Shown: positions 24,001 to 34,060, counted from the stretch's first letter. The stretch is DNA of 64,000 bases from Apteryx mantelli (GCF_036417845.1 NC_089985.1:26246583-26310582); one strand, 5' to 3'. Notes: generated by a model not told the origin, from the sequence alone. Numbers and translations are program-made.

Positions 24001-26634
24001 TTGCCTTGGAAAACCATGCTTAGTCTGTGTCCCTGTTCTGTATTTCCTACCACTTGATTTGGCTTCAAAACGGTAATAGCTAATGAAAACAAAGCTGGTA
24101 GGTAATTGGAGGGTAGGTAAAAGTCATTTTAGATACAGTTGCACAGAGATGGATAAATCTTGTTTGGAGTGAATATGTCTTCTCATGGCACCAGAAGCTG
24201 AGGCAGGAAGGTTTGTCAGCGTCTCTGAGAAGAACCACTTGGCAGGGGTGTGGCTCAGGGCAAGTGGATAATTCAACTTGTTTAGCTGTCTAGATTTACT
24301 TAATATGCCACTGGGAAATGTGTGATTATTAAGGAATTTGTTCCAAAAAGCCTGCTACTTCTCATTTAAAGTAACATTGTGCCATCAGTTTCAGATAGAA
24401 ACTGGAGGAAAGTGAAATTTTCCCAGTTTTCAGTTCTTGTCCTCCAGTGCTGTCGTCTTTGCACTCCTGGTAGTGGCAGTATCAGTAGGAAGGAGATGTG
24501 GAACGAATGCTCTTTTAGCTCTTGTCATTTTCTGTCTCTGTGTCAGGTAAACAGGCCAGCAGGATAAGGCTGGGATCTTACATGGACCACAACTTCCTGA
24601 CCAAGCAAGAGTTCTACTTTCTAAGCGTCTCAAAATACAACTTACTGTCTGTACTTCTGAGCTTATTGGATGGTCTGAACTGAGGAATATTGTGTTTACC
24701 TGTTACTCTCTCCTTTGAGGACTTTGTGCTGAACTGGTGTTTTGCAGACCACTTCCTCAGCATGAAAATGCTAAATATCTGCATTAGGGCCTTTGGAACC
24801 TAGAGTTGGGGTTTCTAGTGAAAGTGAACCCAGCGTGCTCACAGCAAGCACAGCAGCTAATGTGAACAGGGGAGAAATAATGTATGACTAGAGATCACTT
24901 GCTTGGTCTTAGGGACAGTAAACAAAATGTAACAGAGAATCTGAACAGTATGAGTTTTATGTGAATTTCTAGTTTGTTCTGTTCCCCCAACTATATATAG
25001 GGTGCTTCTGGGCTGGGATTGTTGAGGGATGGGGGTGGGAGTGGGGGTGTTTCTTCTTCTTGCAGCAACAGTGAACAAATGAATCAGTAGTCACTCAGTT
25101 TTGGCTATCATAGTCTAGAGACATTGGGTGAATAATTTCTCGTGTTATAAATAAGATGCTTTATTTTTCAGAAATATCAACAAAGTGGATTTCCAGTAAC
25201 AGATCTACATGAATTTCTAAAAGAGTGTGGCAGCATTGGTTATAGAAAAGAACAAGCTTCCATGCCATTCATCTGCTGCTGTAGAAGGTCAGTATGGTAT
25301 ATTTAGTGAGTGTTATTCTCAGAGGTGCATCAGTTAGCTTCTTACTGCAACATGCTGTTCCACAAATGTTGGAACACGCAGAATTCTACCTGTGGAATAT
25401 TTGGACTCTTATTCCTCTTGTGTTTTACTTTAATTAGATCTTTAATAAGCTTATGGTGAAGGGGAGGTAATTCTGAGTTTAAATGCACACTTTTAAGTGT
25501 TCTGCTCATACAAAAACTACCATGCAGAAACTGAAGCTGTGGAGTATAACTTGGAACTGTCAGGGAGTCAGGAGCAAATTAAGCTTCTGCTGCTTAGGCT
25601 TTTATGATTCTTTTGTTTCCAAATCGCTCTTCCACCAGGCTAAGGTAATAGCAGACAGCAAGAGAATGTGATTTAGCAAGGGACCTGTGCTTAATCCCAA
25701 AGCTATGTCATGTCTGTGGTAAACCAGCTCCAATATCATTTGTCAAAATACTGGGAACATGTTTCTAAATATCTGGTTGCCACTGACTTCAAACCTCCAC
25801 AGATCTTGGCGATGTCCTCCTTATGCTGGTGTTGGTGAGATGTGCAGACATCTCACCTGGTGCTTACTGGCTTAGAAGTCTATTTTTTGAATTCTGCCTC
25901 TGAGGAAACCTAGCCCACCTTTGAATCCATGCTAGCACTGAGGATGGGGATCTTGTCACTGTCACTGGGCAGTCTAGGGATATTCGTGCTGGGGCACGGA
26001 ATGACTGTGGACACAGTGTAAGACAACCAGCTTATGGGAGGAGGAATAGAGCTGAATGTGACTGCTTGTTGAATCTCAACTGGTGTAACAAATCCTATTT
26101 TAGCAGTAGGAGACTTGTCCTACTTGCACTGAGGCTTTTGTGAAATGCAGCTTTTTACTTTTGATGTATGCTGGGAGAAAGGAATCTCCTAGCCAGAAAG
26201 AACTAAGTGAGATGATGTTGGGCGGATATCACGGCAGTTGCTGTGGGCACTTGAAAGCTAATTAGTTCATGGGAACTCCAGCCAGGTACACCTTCAGGTT
26301 TCATATCCAAGTCAGCCCTGCAGTCAAAGAGAATCTTGTCTGCTTGAGTATAATGAATCTGCTTTAGTATAGTGTGTTGCAGTGTGCATCAAGAGAAGAA
26401 GCCTGGTAGCTGGTGTGAAAATCTGGAGTTCTTGCTATTGTAACAGTTTCTGCTTGATTGTTCCAGTGTAAGTGTTGGAAGCTGTGTGCTGAAATAGGAA
26501 AATACAAAACAAAGGGATCAAAAATCATTTTTGTATAGGCAAATATTTCCTATTGTATTTCCTACTGAATGAGAAATTCTGAAATTTTCTTTTACAGACA
26601 ACAGAGCGATGACAACTTGATACTTATTAATTGA
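4439..26634 (+). CDS. MCOLN2: MCOLN2, mucolipin-2 / TRPML2 endolysosomal cation channel (14 coding exons)
   Basis: Coding exons: 4439-4485, 8078-8237, 11318-11491, 15158-15311, 15840-15927, 16119-16215, 16723-16822, 18412-18527, 20044-20193, 21726-21827, 21929-22051, 23589-23795, 25172-25287, 26598-26634. All join in frame at GT-AG introns to 1671 nt, or 556 residues, against 566 in human. TRPML2 is a tetrameric PI(3,5)P2-gated channel of recycling endosomes and lysosomes that passes Ca2+, Na+ and Fe2+. The order is: cytosolic N-terminus, S1 (about 53-80), large luminal mucolipin domain (about 82-283), S2 (exon 8), S3 (exon 9), S4 (exon 10), S5 (exon 11), pore loop with NGDD at 453-456, S6 (about 475-500) and cytosolic tail. 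Luminal N-glycosylation sequons lie at N133, N167 and N198. The tail has a CCC cluster (541-543) like the palmitoylated one in TRPML1, and ends in an acidic dileucine-like [16 protein letters not shown] and KYRARRQ in exon 2 match TRPML2 rather than TRPML1 or TRPML3. The start is uncertain: see both first exons and the internal ATG at 8082. Confidence 0.95.
4954..5006 (+). CDS. MCOLN2: MCOLN2 candidate alternative first coding exon B
   Basis: The ATG at 4954 opens 17 codons plus two bases ([17 protein letters not shown], then AG) and ends at a strong donor CAG|GTAGGT at 5007. The leftover phase is 2, the same as exon A, so splicing to 8078 gives R-N-M and continues the TRPML2 frame. As I recall it, the human long form carries an R-N-A-M stretch at about this junction, which resembles this version slightly more. 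This exon would replace exon A rather than add to it. Confidence 0.4.
5319..5324 (+). terminator. Intronic AATAAA in MCOLN2 intron 1
   Basis: An AATAAA lies about 310 bases downstream of the second candidate MCOLN2 donor (5007), at the edge of the CpG island. It could serve premature promoter-proximal polyadenylation. The hexamer is common by chance, so this is a weak candidate. Confidence 0.2.
8078..8237 (+). CDS. MCOLN2: MCOLN2 coding exon 2
   Basis: The acceptor is ATGGCAG at 8077 and the donor is CAG|GTAATC at 8238. The exon encodes residues 17-69. It holds an ATG at 8082 with A at -3, which gives a short-form start, and then the strongly conserved TRPML2 N-terminal block [19 protein letters not shown]. 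The first half of helix S1 ([17 protein letters not shown]) follows, with the intron cutting S1. The basic RARR segment lies in the region that binds PI(3,5)P2 in mucolipins. Confidence 0.93.
10841..10890. repeat. Short tandem repeat of ACACAAATCCT, MCOLN2 intron 2
   Basis: Two full copies and one partial copy of an 11-base unit lie at 10861-10890, with a degenerate earlier copy at about 10841-10852. It is a small minisatellite that could vary in copy number between individuals. Confidence 0.75.
11318..11491 (+). CDS. MCOLN2: MCOLN2 coding exon 3
   Basis: The exon has 58 codons in phase 0, from acceptor TTGTCAG after a long T-rich tract to donor CAG|GTAAGT. It completes S1 ([12 protein letters not shown]) and begins the luminal domain with the conserved [11 protein letters not shown] and [12 protein letters not shown]. 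The preceding intron is open in the same frame for about 160 bases, including an ATG at 11159. I read that as a by-product of the polypyrimidine tract and chance. Confidence 0.95.
12051..12081. repeat. (TG)n microsatellite, MCOLN2 intron 3
   Basis: About 15 uninterrupted TG units are followed by an A-rich stretch with AAAAC units. Read as RNA on the gene strand this is a UG repeat, the type of sequence bound by TDP-43 and CELF proteins, but it lies more than 500 bases from the nearest exon. Confidence 0.9.
15158..15311 (+). CDS. MCOLN2: MCOLN2 coding exon 4
   Basis: The acceptor is AAACTAG and the donor ACAG|GTATGG, and the exon leaves phase 1. It encodes residues 128-178 of the luminal domain: [26 protein letters not shown] and PSNDTLNID. 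Sequons are at N133 (NIS) and N167 (NDT). The cysteine at 154 is one of the conserved luminal cysteines. Confidence 0.93.
15840..15927 (+). CDS. MCOLN2: MCOLN2 coding exon 5
   Basis: A long pyrimidine tract precedes CCCCAG. The exon runs to TACAG|GTAAAG and carries residues 179-208, ending [11 protein letters not shown] with a sequon at N198. The first half ([19 protein letters not shown]) is the least conserved segment of the luminal loop compared with mammals. The donor is followed within 10-35 bases by runs of 6 and about 10 guanines inside a 191-bp intron. Confidence 0.92.
16119..16215 (+). CDS. MCOLN2: MCOLN2 coding exon 6
   Basis: The exon runs from acceptor TTCAG to donor ACT|GTAAGT and returns to phase 0. 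It encodes residues 208-240: [20 protein letters not shown], then [12 protein letters not shown]. This is one of the most conserved blocks of the mucolipin luminal domain and includes a conserved cysteine in LPDCY. Confidence 0.95.
16723..16822 (+). CDS. MCOLN2: MCOLN2 coding exon 7
   Basis: The acceptor is TTTTCAG and the donor A|GTAAGT, leaving phase 1. The exon encodes residues 241-273: [19 protein letters not shown], then [12 protein letters not shown]. It matches the luminal block that precedes S2, with a further conserved cysteine in QECKD. Confidence 0.94.
17959..18001. repeat. Interrupted TG-rich repeat, MCOLN2 intron 7
   Basis: Two blocks of TG units are separated by ATTATTTT. The tract is UG-rich on the gene strand, about 410 bases upstream of exon 8. 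Confidence 0.8.
18412..18527 (+). CDS. MCOLN2: MCOLN2 coding exon 8 (S2)
   Basis: The exon runs from acceptor CTCACAG to donor AAA|GTAAGT and returns to phase 0 (residues 274-312). It encodes [20 protein letters not shown] and [18 protein letters not shown], which is helix S2 and the start of the S2-S3 linker. The split first codon makes GSILQKN, one residue longer here than the human GSTQKN as I recall it. Confidence 0.94.
20044..20193 (+). CDS. MCOLN2: MCOLN2 coding exon 9 (S3)
   Basis: The exon has 50 codons, from acceptor CAACAG to donor AAG|GTGAGA, covering residues 313-362. It encodes [19 protein letters not shown], then [18 protein letters not shown] and [12 protein letters not shown]: the cytosolic S2-S3 linker and helix S3. 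Conservation with mammalian TRPML2 is near complete. Confidence 0.96.
21726..21827 (+). CDS. MCOLN2: MCOLN2 coding exon 10 (S4)
   Basis: The exon has 34 codons, from acceptor CCCTCAG to donor AAT|GTAAGG (residues 363-396). It encodes [20 protein letters not shown] and [14 protein letters not shown], helix S4 and the start of the S4-S5 linker. It is separated from exon 11 by an intron of only 101 bases. Confidence 0.96.
21929..22051 (+). CDS. MCOLN2: MCOLN2 coding exon 11 (S5)
   Basis: The exon has 41 codons, from acceptor TTATAG to donor AAG|GTATGT (residues 397-437). It encodes [19 protein letters not shown], then [20 protein letters not shown]: the S4-S5 linker and helix S5, entering the pore region. 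Confidence 0.96.
23589..23795 (+). CDS. MCOLN2: MCOLN2 coding exon 12 (pore and S6)
   Basis: The exon has 69 codons, from acceptor TTTCTAG to donor AAG|GTAAAT (residues 438-506). It holds the pore helix and the mucolipin selectivity filter NGDDMF (453-458), whose two aspartates favour divalent cations. Helix S6 follows ([20 protein letters not shown]) with the cytosolic ITDSYDTIK. This exon is the strongest evidence that the gene encodes a functional channel. Confidence 0.97.
23945..23963 (+). repeat. G-run tract, MCOLN2 intron 12
   Basis: Nine guanines, A, five guanines, A, then GG form a G-rich tract on the gene strand about 150 bases after the exon 12 donor. It could fold as a G-quadruplex by splitting the long run. 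Confidence 0.6.
25026..25047 (+). other. Canonical G-quadruplex motif, MCOLN2 intron 12
   Basis: The run pattern is G3, AT, G5, T, G3, AGT, G5: four runs of three or more guanines with loops of 2, 1 and 3 bases. This meets the standard G-quadruplex definition. It is on the gene strand, so it would be in the nascent RNA. It sits immediately 5' of a cryptic acceptor (TTCTTCTTCTTGCAG ending at 25065) and about 125 bases before exon 13. Confidence 0.75.
25172..25287 (+). CDS. MCOLN2: MCOLN2 coding exon 13 (C-terminal tail)
   Basis: The exon runs from acceptor TTTTTCAG to donor AGAAG|GTCAGT, leaving phase 2 (residues 507-544). It encodes [20 protein letters not shown], a short divergent stretch, then FICCCRR. 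The triple cysteine matches the palmitoylated position of mucolipins. A cryptic acceptor lies 106 bases upstream at 25065, behind a G-quadruplex motif. Confidence 0.94.
26598..26634 (+). CDS. MCOLN2: MCOLN2 terminal coding exon 14
   Basis: After acceptor TTTACAG the exon completes the split arginine, encodes [11 protein letters not shown] and stops at TGA 26632-26634. The human tail as I recall it ends RSDDHLILIS, so the match is close. The 3' UTR follows directly. Confidence 0.95.
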
Positions 26635-27070
26635 TCATGCACTGAAATTCACTACTAAAATATGCAAAGAAAGCATATTTGTATGGAGAAGAATAATTCT
26701 CCAAATAGCAATGAAACCAACTACTGGACCTGCTTCCATGTGAACAGACTAATCTTATTGAATTAAGGTGCTGGGGAAGAAAAGCTGCTAATGTGACATC
26801 AGCTGGCTGAACACAGTGAGAGCCCAGAAGCTATCTTTGTTTGGAGGAAGGCTGTGAAGAACTTGGTATTCTTGCCCAAAGTTTGGTTGCGTCAAAGAAG
26901 GCTGATTCTTGAGAAGTGTCTGGGGGAGCTCTGTTTGCTAATCACCTCTAGGAAGAAGGAAAGTGGTCCTGAACCAACAGTTGTTGTTAATAAGGGAAAG
27001 AAATATATGAAATGATATTTAAAAATAATTCCACGTTTAAAATAAATAAAAAGTAGACTGTTATAGCTCT
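26635..27070 (+). other. MCOLN2: MCOLN2 3' UTR (proximal form)
   Basis: About 430 bases separate the stop codon from the overlapping pair AATAAATAAA at 27041-27050. No reading frame of note lies inside. Longer forms are possible, since an ATTAAA lies at about 27361 and an AATAAA at 28491. Confidence 0.6.
27041..27050 (+). terminator. MCOLN2: MCOLN2 polyadenylation signals (overlapping AATAAA pair)
   Basis: AATAAATAAA contains two overlapping canonical hexamers about 410 bases after the MCOLN2 stop codon. They are the first canonical signals downstream of the gene. Confidence 0.6.
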
Positions 27071-28809
27071 TGGCAAGAAGAAGGGAGGAGTTTTTCACTT
27101 CACTTATTGAAGCGATGCATTAACATTGAGACTGTAATTTCTACTTGGCACAACTCATTTCCTTAAAATAAGTCTATGTAAAACTACGGAGCTGCGCAAA
27201 AGTGCAGAATAATTGCTGTTCTCCCTCTTGTATATCAGTTCTAACACAAGCCACTGATAGTTCACAATCTTTTCTTTTAATAGCTTTACTAAAAACAAAA
27301 GCAATTTTTTCCTGAATCTTCTCTGTTATACCCATAATATTTGATGTACAATGCACCCAGATTAAACATAATACTTTAGCTATAGGTAAATACTGTGTAG
27401 TTGGAAACTTCCATGGCAGGCTTCATGTGAAGGATGAAGCATGAAAAGATTATTGCTATTTAAGTGCTGTAAACTTGAGGACAAATTCAGGCAAAACCAA
27501 GGCTGTGGAGTTGATTTACCTAACTACTTGCATTTCAAGTACATGTTAAATGGAAGAAGACATTTTAACAACTGAGTTGGGCATTTGGCTTGTTCAGGCT
27601 ATTTTTGTTTGGTGAATTTCTTGGTGTATTTACAGATTACTATACTAAAGAAATTTTTGGGGTTTTTTGGTTTTTTTTTTTTTTTTTTCCTCCCTCCCTT
27701 TGACCTTCTCTTTTACAGAGCAAGATTCAGATTGCAAGTGCAATCTGAAATGTTCTCCTTGTATGAGTAAAGTGAGTGAGGTAAAAAGGGAAAAATGCAG
27801 AAAAGTCTTGTACAAGGTCCTGGCTTACTGACAGCTGCTCTTACAGGAGACTCATCCTCAAAATACTGCATACTACTTTTCTCCCCTGCCTTTATTGCTT
27901 CCCTGTGAAGCAAAGCATGGTGAATGTACACCTTTGTCCACAGAGTTCAGGTCCTCCTGCTCTGCCGGCGGGGATTCTCGCTGTGTGCCTGGGAGCACCC
28001 TCGGCTGAGGAGCCAGCAGTAGCTAACCCAGCAGGGGCAGCACTCCTGGACGTGCCCACAGAGCTATACTGTCATAGGTTGGCATTGTGCTGGGTCCTCC
28101 AGGCTCTTAGGAGAAAGAACATGATGATGACTTGAAGATGACATTAATGAAGACAACACAAATTCTGACATCTACTGTGGCTAAAAGACAGATCAGAACC
28201 ATCTGAATGTACCTGTTACTGAAGGCAGCTGTTGCCACCTGAGCTGGACTGACGTGATGCTAAAAGTCATAGCAGAACAGGTCTGTCCTGGGACCTCTTA
28301 ACATCTTAATCCCGCTGCTGTACTTCTGCGTGTACTTTCTTTGTCATGTGTCACTATCTTATTTTGTACTCTCATTTCTTTTCTGCCCTGCTCTTACTGG
28401 CTTGTCCAGGTTGCCCACTAGTGTGCTATGGCTCCTTGTTCTCTTCAGGTCTCTCTTGTCATCAGTATAAAATGTGAGCATAAGTGACAGAATAAAGTGT
28501 AGATCCCCAAAACACGATGAGGGTGAAGGGAGACCTCTTCTATATGAACAACCATGCTTCTGCTTCAGAGGCATGAATTACCCAGGTTCAATCTTTGTTT
28601 CTCTTCAAGAGTGCCTTGGAGGGGAAGGAAAAAAAAAAAAAAAGCCGGTGTGGCTGATTGGGATGTTTGCTTGTTGTAAAGCAGAGTTGGACTGAAAAGG
28701 TGAGGCTGTTAAACCAATTTCTCTGCTTGCATTTTATACTAAAGCATGATTGACTGTGTTTTGCAAAGTAAAGTTTTGGGGGGTTGGTGTGTGTGCGTGT
28801 GTGGTTCTT

Positions 28810-28842
<33 letters not shown>

Positions 28843-31800
28843 ATGGAGAGAAGCTGACAAATCCCCTTGCCTTGCACTGGATGTTTTAACATTAGCAATG
28901 CATGTAGTTATTCTGAAGTCTGGCAGGAAGAAGAGTCTCAGAGGGGATCAGGAATCTTTGAAAATAGGAAAAATGGGAAAATGCTAGTCAGAAACTAGTT
29001 ATTGTTTTAACAGCCCTAATTAGAATTTGGAAACTCCATCCTATGATATTTCTGCAAAGCCAAGAGAACCAACTCAGCTGTTCAGAAGGGAAAGTCTTGC
29101 TAACAGCATTGTCCAGAGCTTCTGTTCTTGTTAATACCCATTTACCTACAGTAGGTCAAGGCCCTAGGTATAAAAAGCCTGATTTGCTGCCCTTGAGCAG
29201 AATTATTAAAAGCTCATGCTGTTGTTTCACTAACACCTTCAGTAGTGCTCCTCTGAAGCCTGTAATGGACAGATGTTGTTCTTGCCCTTGGAAGCATCCA
29301 ACCCAGCTGTAGTGTTCTCAACACTAATCACCTCTGAGTTGTGAAGACCCAACACTTGGTTGTAGTGTAGACCTGGCCTGACTTCTGTATGAAAGGCAAG
29401 AGGGAGTTAATTATGGTTCTTGATCTAAATTTGAATAAATGCTTTCCCAAAGGACAGAAGCAAAATATACCAGATTTCTTTTTCTTCTTCCTGTCTGGGG
29501 TACTGGAGAGGGGATATATGGTCAAAACCAGTGCTGGATTCGCACCTTTTTTGGTAGGCTGAAAAAAATTATAGGTCTGTCTTCATTTTCTGCCTCTCCT
29601 TGGGGATGCTTAAAGAAGAGAGGTTGATAACTTTGCAGTTTCTCCAGCGGTGTTTCTGGCTAGCAGGTAAAAGCAGTGGTGACTAAACTCCGGGAAGATG
29701 TACTAACTGTAATTCAAATCCTTCCCCCTATATTTGCCTTCCTGACAATGAATACTCTTCATGTTGTAAATGAATGCCATTTTGTCTTGCTTGGGCTGCA
29801 CCTAGATGTCTGGAAGAAACAGTTTTCATGTCAGTATTTGCATTCATCTGGGCTCTCTGTGAGTATCCGTGTTTCTCTTGCTGAAATGTCTTTGGGATGC
29901 ACAGTCTTCTCCCTGTCCCAGTTTAAGCAATGTCTTGCTATGGCCTCAGCTGCCTCTACAGCTTATGGGTCTTGCTGCATTACAAATGAGGATAAAAATT
30001 AAATTGCTACTAATAATGAAGACTTTATGTTATTAGCAAAGATCTTTAGTTGTTTTGTCTTTCACCAAACAGATGCTAGTTGCCTGATTCAGAATAGAAA
30101 TTTACTGTCTTCCACTCTTGAACAGAAAAATCAGTTTTTCTCCTAATGTTAACATGTAGAATTTGTTGGGGTCTTCTAATGTATGCTTTGGGGCCCTGGA
30201 GAATCCAAGTGCTCTTCTGAAAACTACAGAAGTGATGAACATTTATTGATTACTAGCCAAGTTTCTTGGCCCACACAGTGTGAGATCTTGACTTTTGTCC
30301 CTTATAAAATGCTGTTGTTTTCCATATTTGTTGCTATTTTACTAATAGCTTTTTAGAACATCTCTTCCCTTCTCAATTCAAATGGTTTCCTAGTAAACAA
30401 GACAACAATCCAGTATGTCTGAAAATGAATTGTATTATCCTCACTGAACTACCTTCTGTCAGTACTCATAGAAATCGTAGGTTGGAGACTTGAACATAGA
30501 AAAAGTAGATCCAATTCATGTTATGTTAGAGGCTGAGCTTTTGTATAACATGCTCCAGTATGTGTTGCCCTAAGGGGGCATACAGATATATTGGGTAATA
30601 CATACCTCAGAGGGCTCTGGCTCGAGTCCTGCATCTCTTGTGACCTGCGAGTTGTCCTTATTGCATGTGTCTTCTGAACTGCACATGCCTGACTGAAGCA
30701 GGCCAAGCTCTTAGGCTTGGATTTTTTATTTTTCCGTGGTAATTTTTCATACTGCTGCCTGACATAGGATAGCATGCTGTGAATGTATGAGAACAGTAGA
30801 GGTTCTGGAGTGCACAAGCCCTCGGCTGCTTTCTTTGGGCCAGACGGTGATCAAAGTGTTTGTGTGGTGTGGGGAGAAAGGTTGGAGGCCAATGAGCGTT
30901 GCTGTGGTTAGAGCTCAGCAGGTAGTGTGGTGACACTGAGAATTGCTTTCCCGCACATTGGGGCTATGTTATGGGCAGGTATTGGCACAGACAAAGCCCC
31001 TTCATCAGTAAATAGTCCGGTTCCTTCCTTTATCTATGGCCTGGTGATTCTTGTGCAGATTTGGTCTCTGCTGAGCACAAATGCACTTCAACATGTTTCC
31101 GAAAGCAAAATTTGACCTTCAGTGTTTTTGTAGGCCAGCCAGTCCTGTAGTCTTTGAAGTAAGTGTCAGGTGGGGTTGGGAAGTGTTCACCCACAGAGTT
31201 GGGGCCTTAGGTCCCTGTGTGTTATCCAGGCTAGGTATATTTCTGGCTGGGGGCAGAATACCAGGGCAAAGTAAACCCCGTAGCTGTGCTGAAAGCAGAG
31301 CTGCTGTTCCTCTGCCCTGTGGAAAGCAACTGCAGCTTTCAGGCTGAAGCAGAGTTTTCTTTTGTGCAACTGGCAGCTCGGCCTTTAGCTGGTGGAGATC
31401 TCAACAGGAAATTTTGTAGTAAATGTACGCATGTGTATTTGTCCGAGCATGTACTTAACGCAAGAGAACATTTGTTGTACAAAACAAGAACAGTACGAGT
31501 TACTCATTTTCAGTGCAGAGCTAACAGAATAAGTATATTGTTGGTGTTGAAAATCAGAAAAAATAGTTATAAAGGACCTTGTATCTTCTTATGCACCCCT
31601 TTTTGCACCCTTTAATCTGAGTTGCCGCATGCCTGTCTGAGATCAGGGATAGCCAGCAAAATCCCCACTTAGGTCTACTGTGGATGCGCACAGACCTCTA
31701 TGGTGTTTGGGTATTAGATTCCCCCCCCACCTTATAAGCCTCTGTTGTGTTACCCTGCTACGGTGTGCCCCTGACAGAACAACGAAGTGTTTTGTTGATG

Positions 31801-33690
31801 TTTAGAAGGTCTTGCTGGGGATGGACCCTGCCTGTCTCCAGCGTAAGAGCCGTCCCTGGTCTCTGTGAGCCCCAGTTCTCTACACTTTTTGGAGGACTCT
31901 GAAGTAACAGCTACGACAGGAATGCTTAAAGAAGGTGGAATGGAAAGTTTTCTGCATCAGAAATTACTTGTCAACTTTTTCACTGAAAAACAAAGATTTG
32001 GAAGGGACACTTGAGCTTCACTTCACTCCAAACAGCCTTCAAAGGATCAGATGATTTCTCAGACATATTAACTATAGGATCTTTCCCCTCCTTGTAAGTT
32101 GTGAGTAAACACTTTCCTTTTTGCAAAGACTTTCTCTGCATTTTAGCAGCAGCTTGCAACAGGCTCTTCACCTTCTGAGGTCTAGCAACTGTATTCCCTA
32201 AAGCACGCGAGGAACGTCCTGTTCCCACCGAGACGAGCCCCCGGACTCTGACTCAAGCTACTTCTTTCCTATTTAGTAGGATGTTGATTGTGATCTGCCA
32301 AAGCCATGGCTCAGATAAATATTTATTTGTTTGTGAAAGAATCCTCAGGGAATGCAGGGAAATATCCTAAGGAATGCAGAAAATACTAGTCATTCTTATT
32401 GCATTTTAGACTTAATTTCTGTAATGGAATCATAAAGCTCTTTTGTCCAGTATTGATTTTTTTTTTCATTATTATTATTATCATATGAGCTATGTGCTAG
32501 CCAGATTACTGCTTGAGCCCTACCGTATTAGAGCAGGTCACTAATGTATTGTATTGAAACCAATTTGTGTCTTCACCATCTGTCTCTTTCTGTTGGAAGA
32601 AAAATAGAATTGTTCCTAATTAATCAGGAGCTAGTTGCTGGAGCTTCTCATTGGCTCTCTATTCCTTGGAGGTTAAACTTAACAGGAAATCTGGCGTATG
32701 TTAACTCTTAATTCTGTGCATTAATGCAGACTTCAATATAGTAGCTGGTTGATAGGTGATAATGCTCTGAGTGCTAAGGAGATGATGCACAGTAATGGAA
32801 GCAGGACTGTGACATAACCTTTTGCAGTGTCCTGAAAATGGGCTCTTGCTTTCAGTTATCTTGTTTCCTGAGAATAAGTTCTTGCTCATTGCTTATAGGA
32901 CTTAATAGACAGAGGAGAGAAATAGATGGAGAGGTGGTGGGAAGGCAGCCCTAGGAAGAAAAGGGCAGGAAGGAGAAGACTGCTTGTGTAGTATTTCATA
33001 TGTAATGTTAGTAATGTGCAGGATTCCACCTAATCTCTGTAACGTTCTCTAGGTTTTGTGCTGTAGTCACCACCAGGGCTTCTGAGAAGAGAAGCTTTCT
33101 GCTGAAATTTTCCTTCATCAGTTGTACTCTGGCTCTGTGAAACAACACGTGAGTAGCTCTATACACCTCAGATTTCCACTGGTCTGAGTAAATCACTTGG
33201 GCAGTGGTGGGATAGATTCAGGGGATTCATGATCCTTGGATAAAACTGATCCTGCACCACCTTCTCCACTTGAGTTTGTCCTGTCCTTCAGGGCAAAGCT
33301 CTCTGTACGAGGTCCTGCTGTTCAGAGCTGACATGAGCCCCTGGGTTTCTGTATCACAGGCTGGTTTCTACTGTGTTTAAAACAAGTTACATGTGATGCT
33401 GGGGGAAGTGGCACACTACCTCTACTGTGCTGGATATGCTCACACTAAGCTGTTGCTGTTTTAGTTTGTTTGAGTTTTGCTTTTGTTTCTTCCAAACTCT
33501 GGATGTTGCTTGTTTCCAGGGATGACCTTAAGGGCTTTTCAGGAAGCACAGTCCTCTCGACTTCTGCCACTCTGTCCTTTAAAGGTTTGTCTCGGCATTA
33601 CCCACACCTTGGGAGAGCCAGACCTTCGCACCTGGAAGAAAACAAACTCATCAAGAAAAAAAACTTTTTTTTTTCTTGTTTATGCCAATT
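27071..33690. other. Intergenic stretch between MCOLN2 and the LPAR3 CpG island, no gene seen
   Basis: About 6.6 kb was read on both strands. Only chance frames (up to about 109 codons) with no recognisable domain were seen. It holds homopolymer tracts (T21 region at about 27668-27688, A15 at about 28629, T30 at 28812-28841), a possible distal AATAAA at 28491-28496 and T-rich sequence near 32460. No RNA gene or recognisable transposon was found. Confidence 0.6.
28780..28841. repeat. GT-rich stretch followed by a T30 homopolymer
   Basis: GTGTGTGCGTGTGTGG leads into a pyrimidine patch and an uninterrupted run of about 30 T. The flank on the right has no reverse-complement polyadenylation signal, so a retrocopy tail on the minus strand is not supported. 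I treat it as simple sequence. Confidence 0.85.
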
Positions 33691-33699
33691 AATTTGCTC

Positions 33700-34060
33700 C
33701 TGTGCAGGCGGCAGCGCAGAGCTCGCGTCCCGGCTGGCAGGGCGGTGCGGCCGGGCGCGTTGCCGGGGTGGCTCTGCCGCCCGCGGTGAGGAAGAGCCGC
33801 CCCGGGGCCGCCGCCGTGCGGGGGGTCGGGTCCTGCCCGGCCCGGCCCGGCCCGGCGGCGGCGGAGGGGTTAAGGCGGCGGGGCGGGGAGCGGCGGGGCG
33901 GCGGGGCGCTGTGCGCGGCGCTGCGCGGCGGCGGCGGCGGCGGCGGTGAGTGGGGCCGGGCGGGCGGCGGCAGCGCGGGGCCCGGCGCCTCCGGCGGGCT
34001 CGCCGGGAAGCCTCCGGCCGGCGATGGCAGTACCTTTACCGCAGACCTAACGCGCGACTG
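33700..34060 (+). promoter_or_regulatory. LPAR3: CpG island, candidate LPAR3 promoter and noncoding first exon
   Basis: A compact GC-rich, CpG-dense block has GGCGGGG-type boxes. A consensus donor GTGAGT lies at 33946 after a GGC-repeat run. LPAR3 has an untranslated first exon in mammals, and a noncoding leader spliced to 43158 would need such a donor. The leader would then be somewhere in about 33700-33945, with an intron of about 9.2 kb. Strand and gene are inferred from position only. The patch at 37930-38330 is the alternative. Confidence 0.5.

Noticed and set aside
28812-28841. Retrocopy poly(A) tail read on the minus strand
   Set aside because: No polyadenylation signal or gene-like body on the expected side and no target-site duplication seen.
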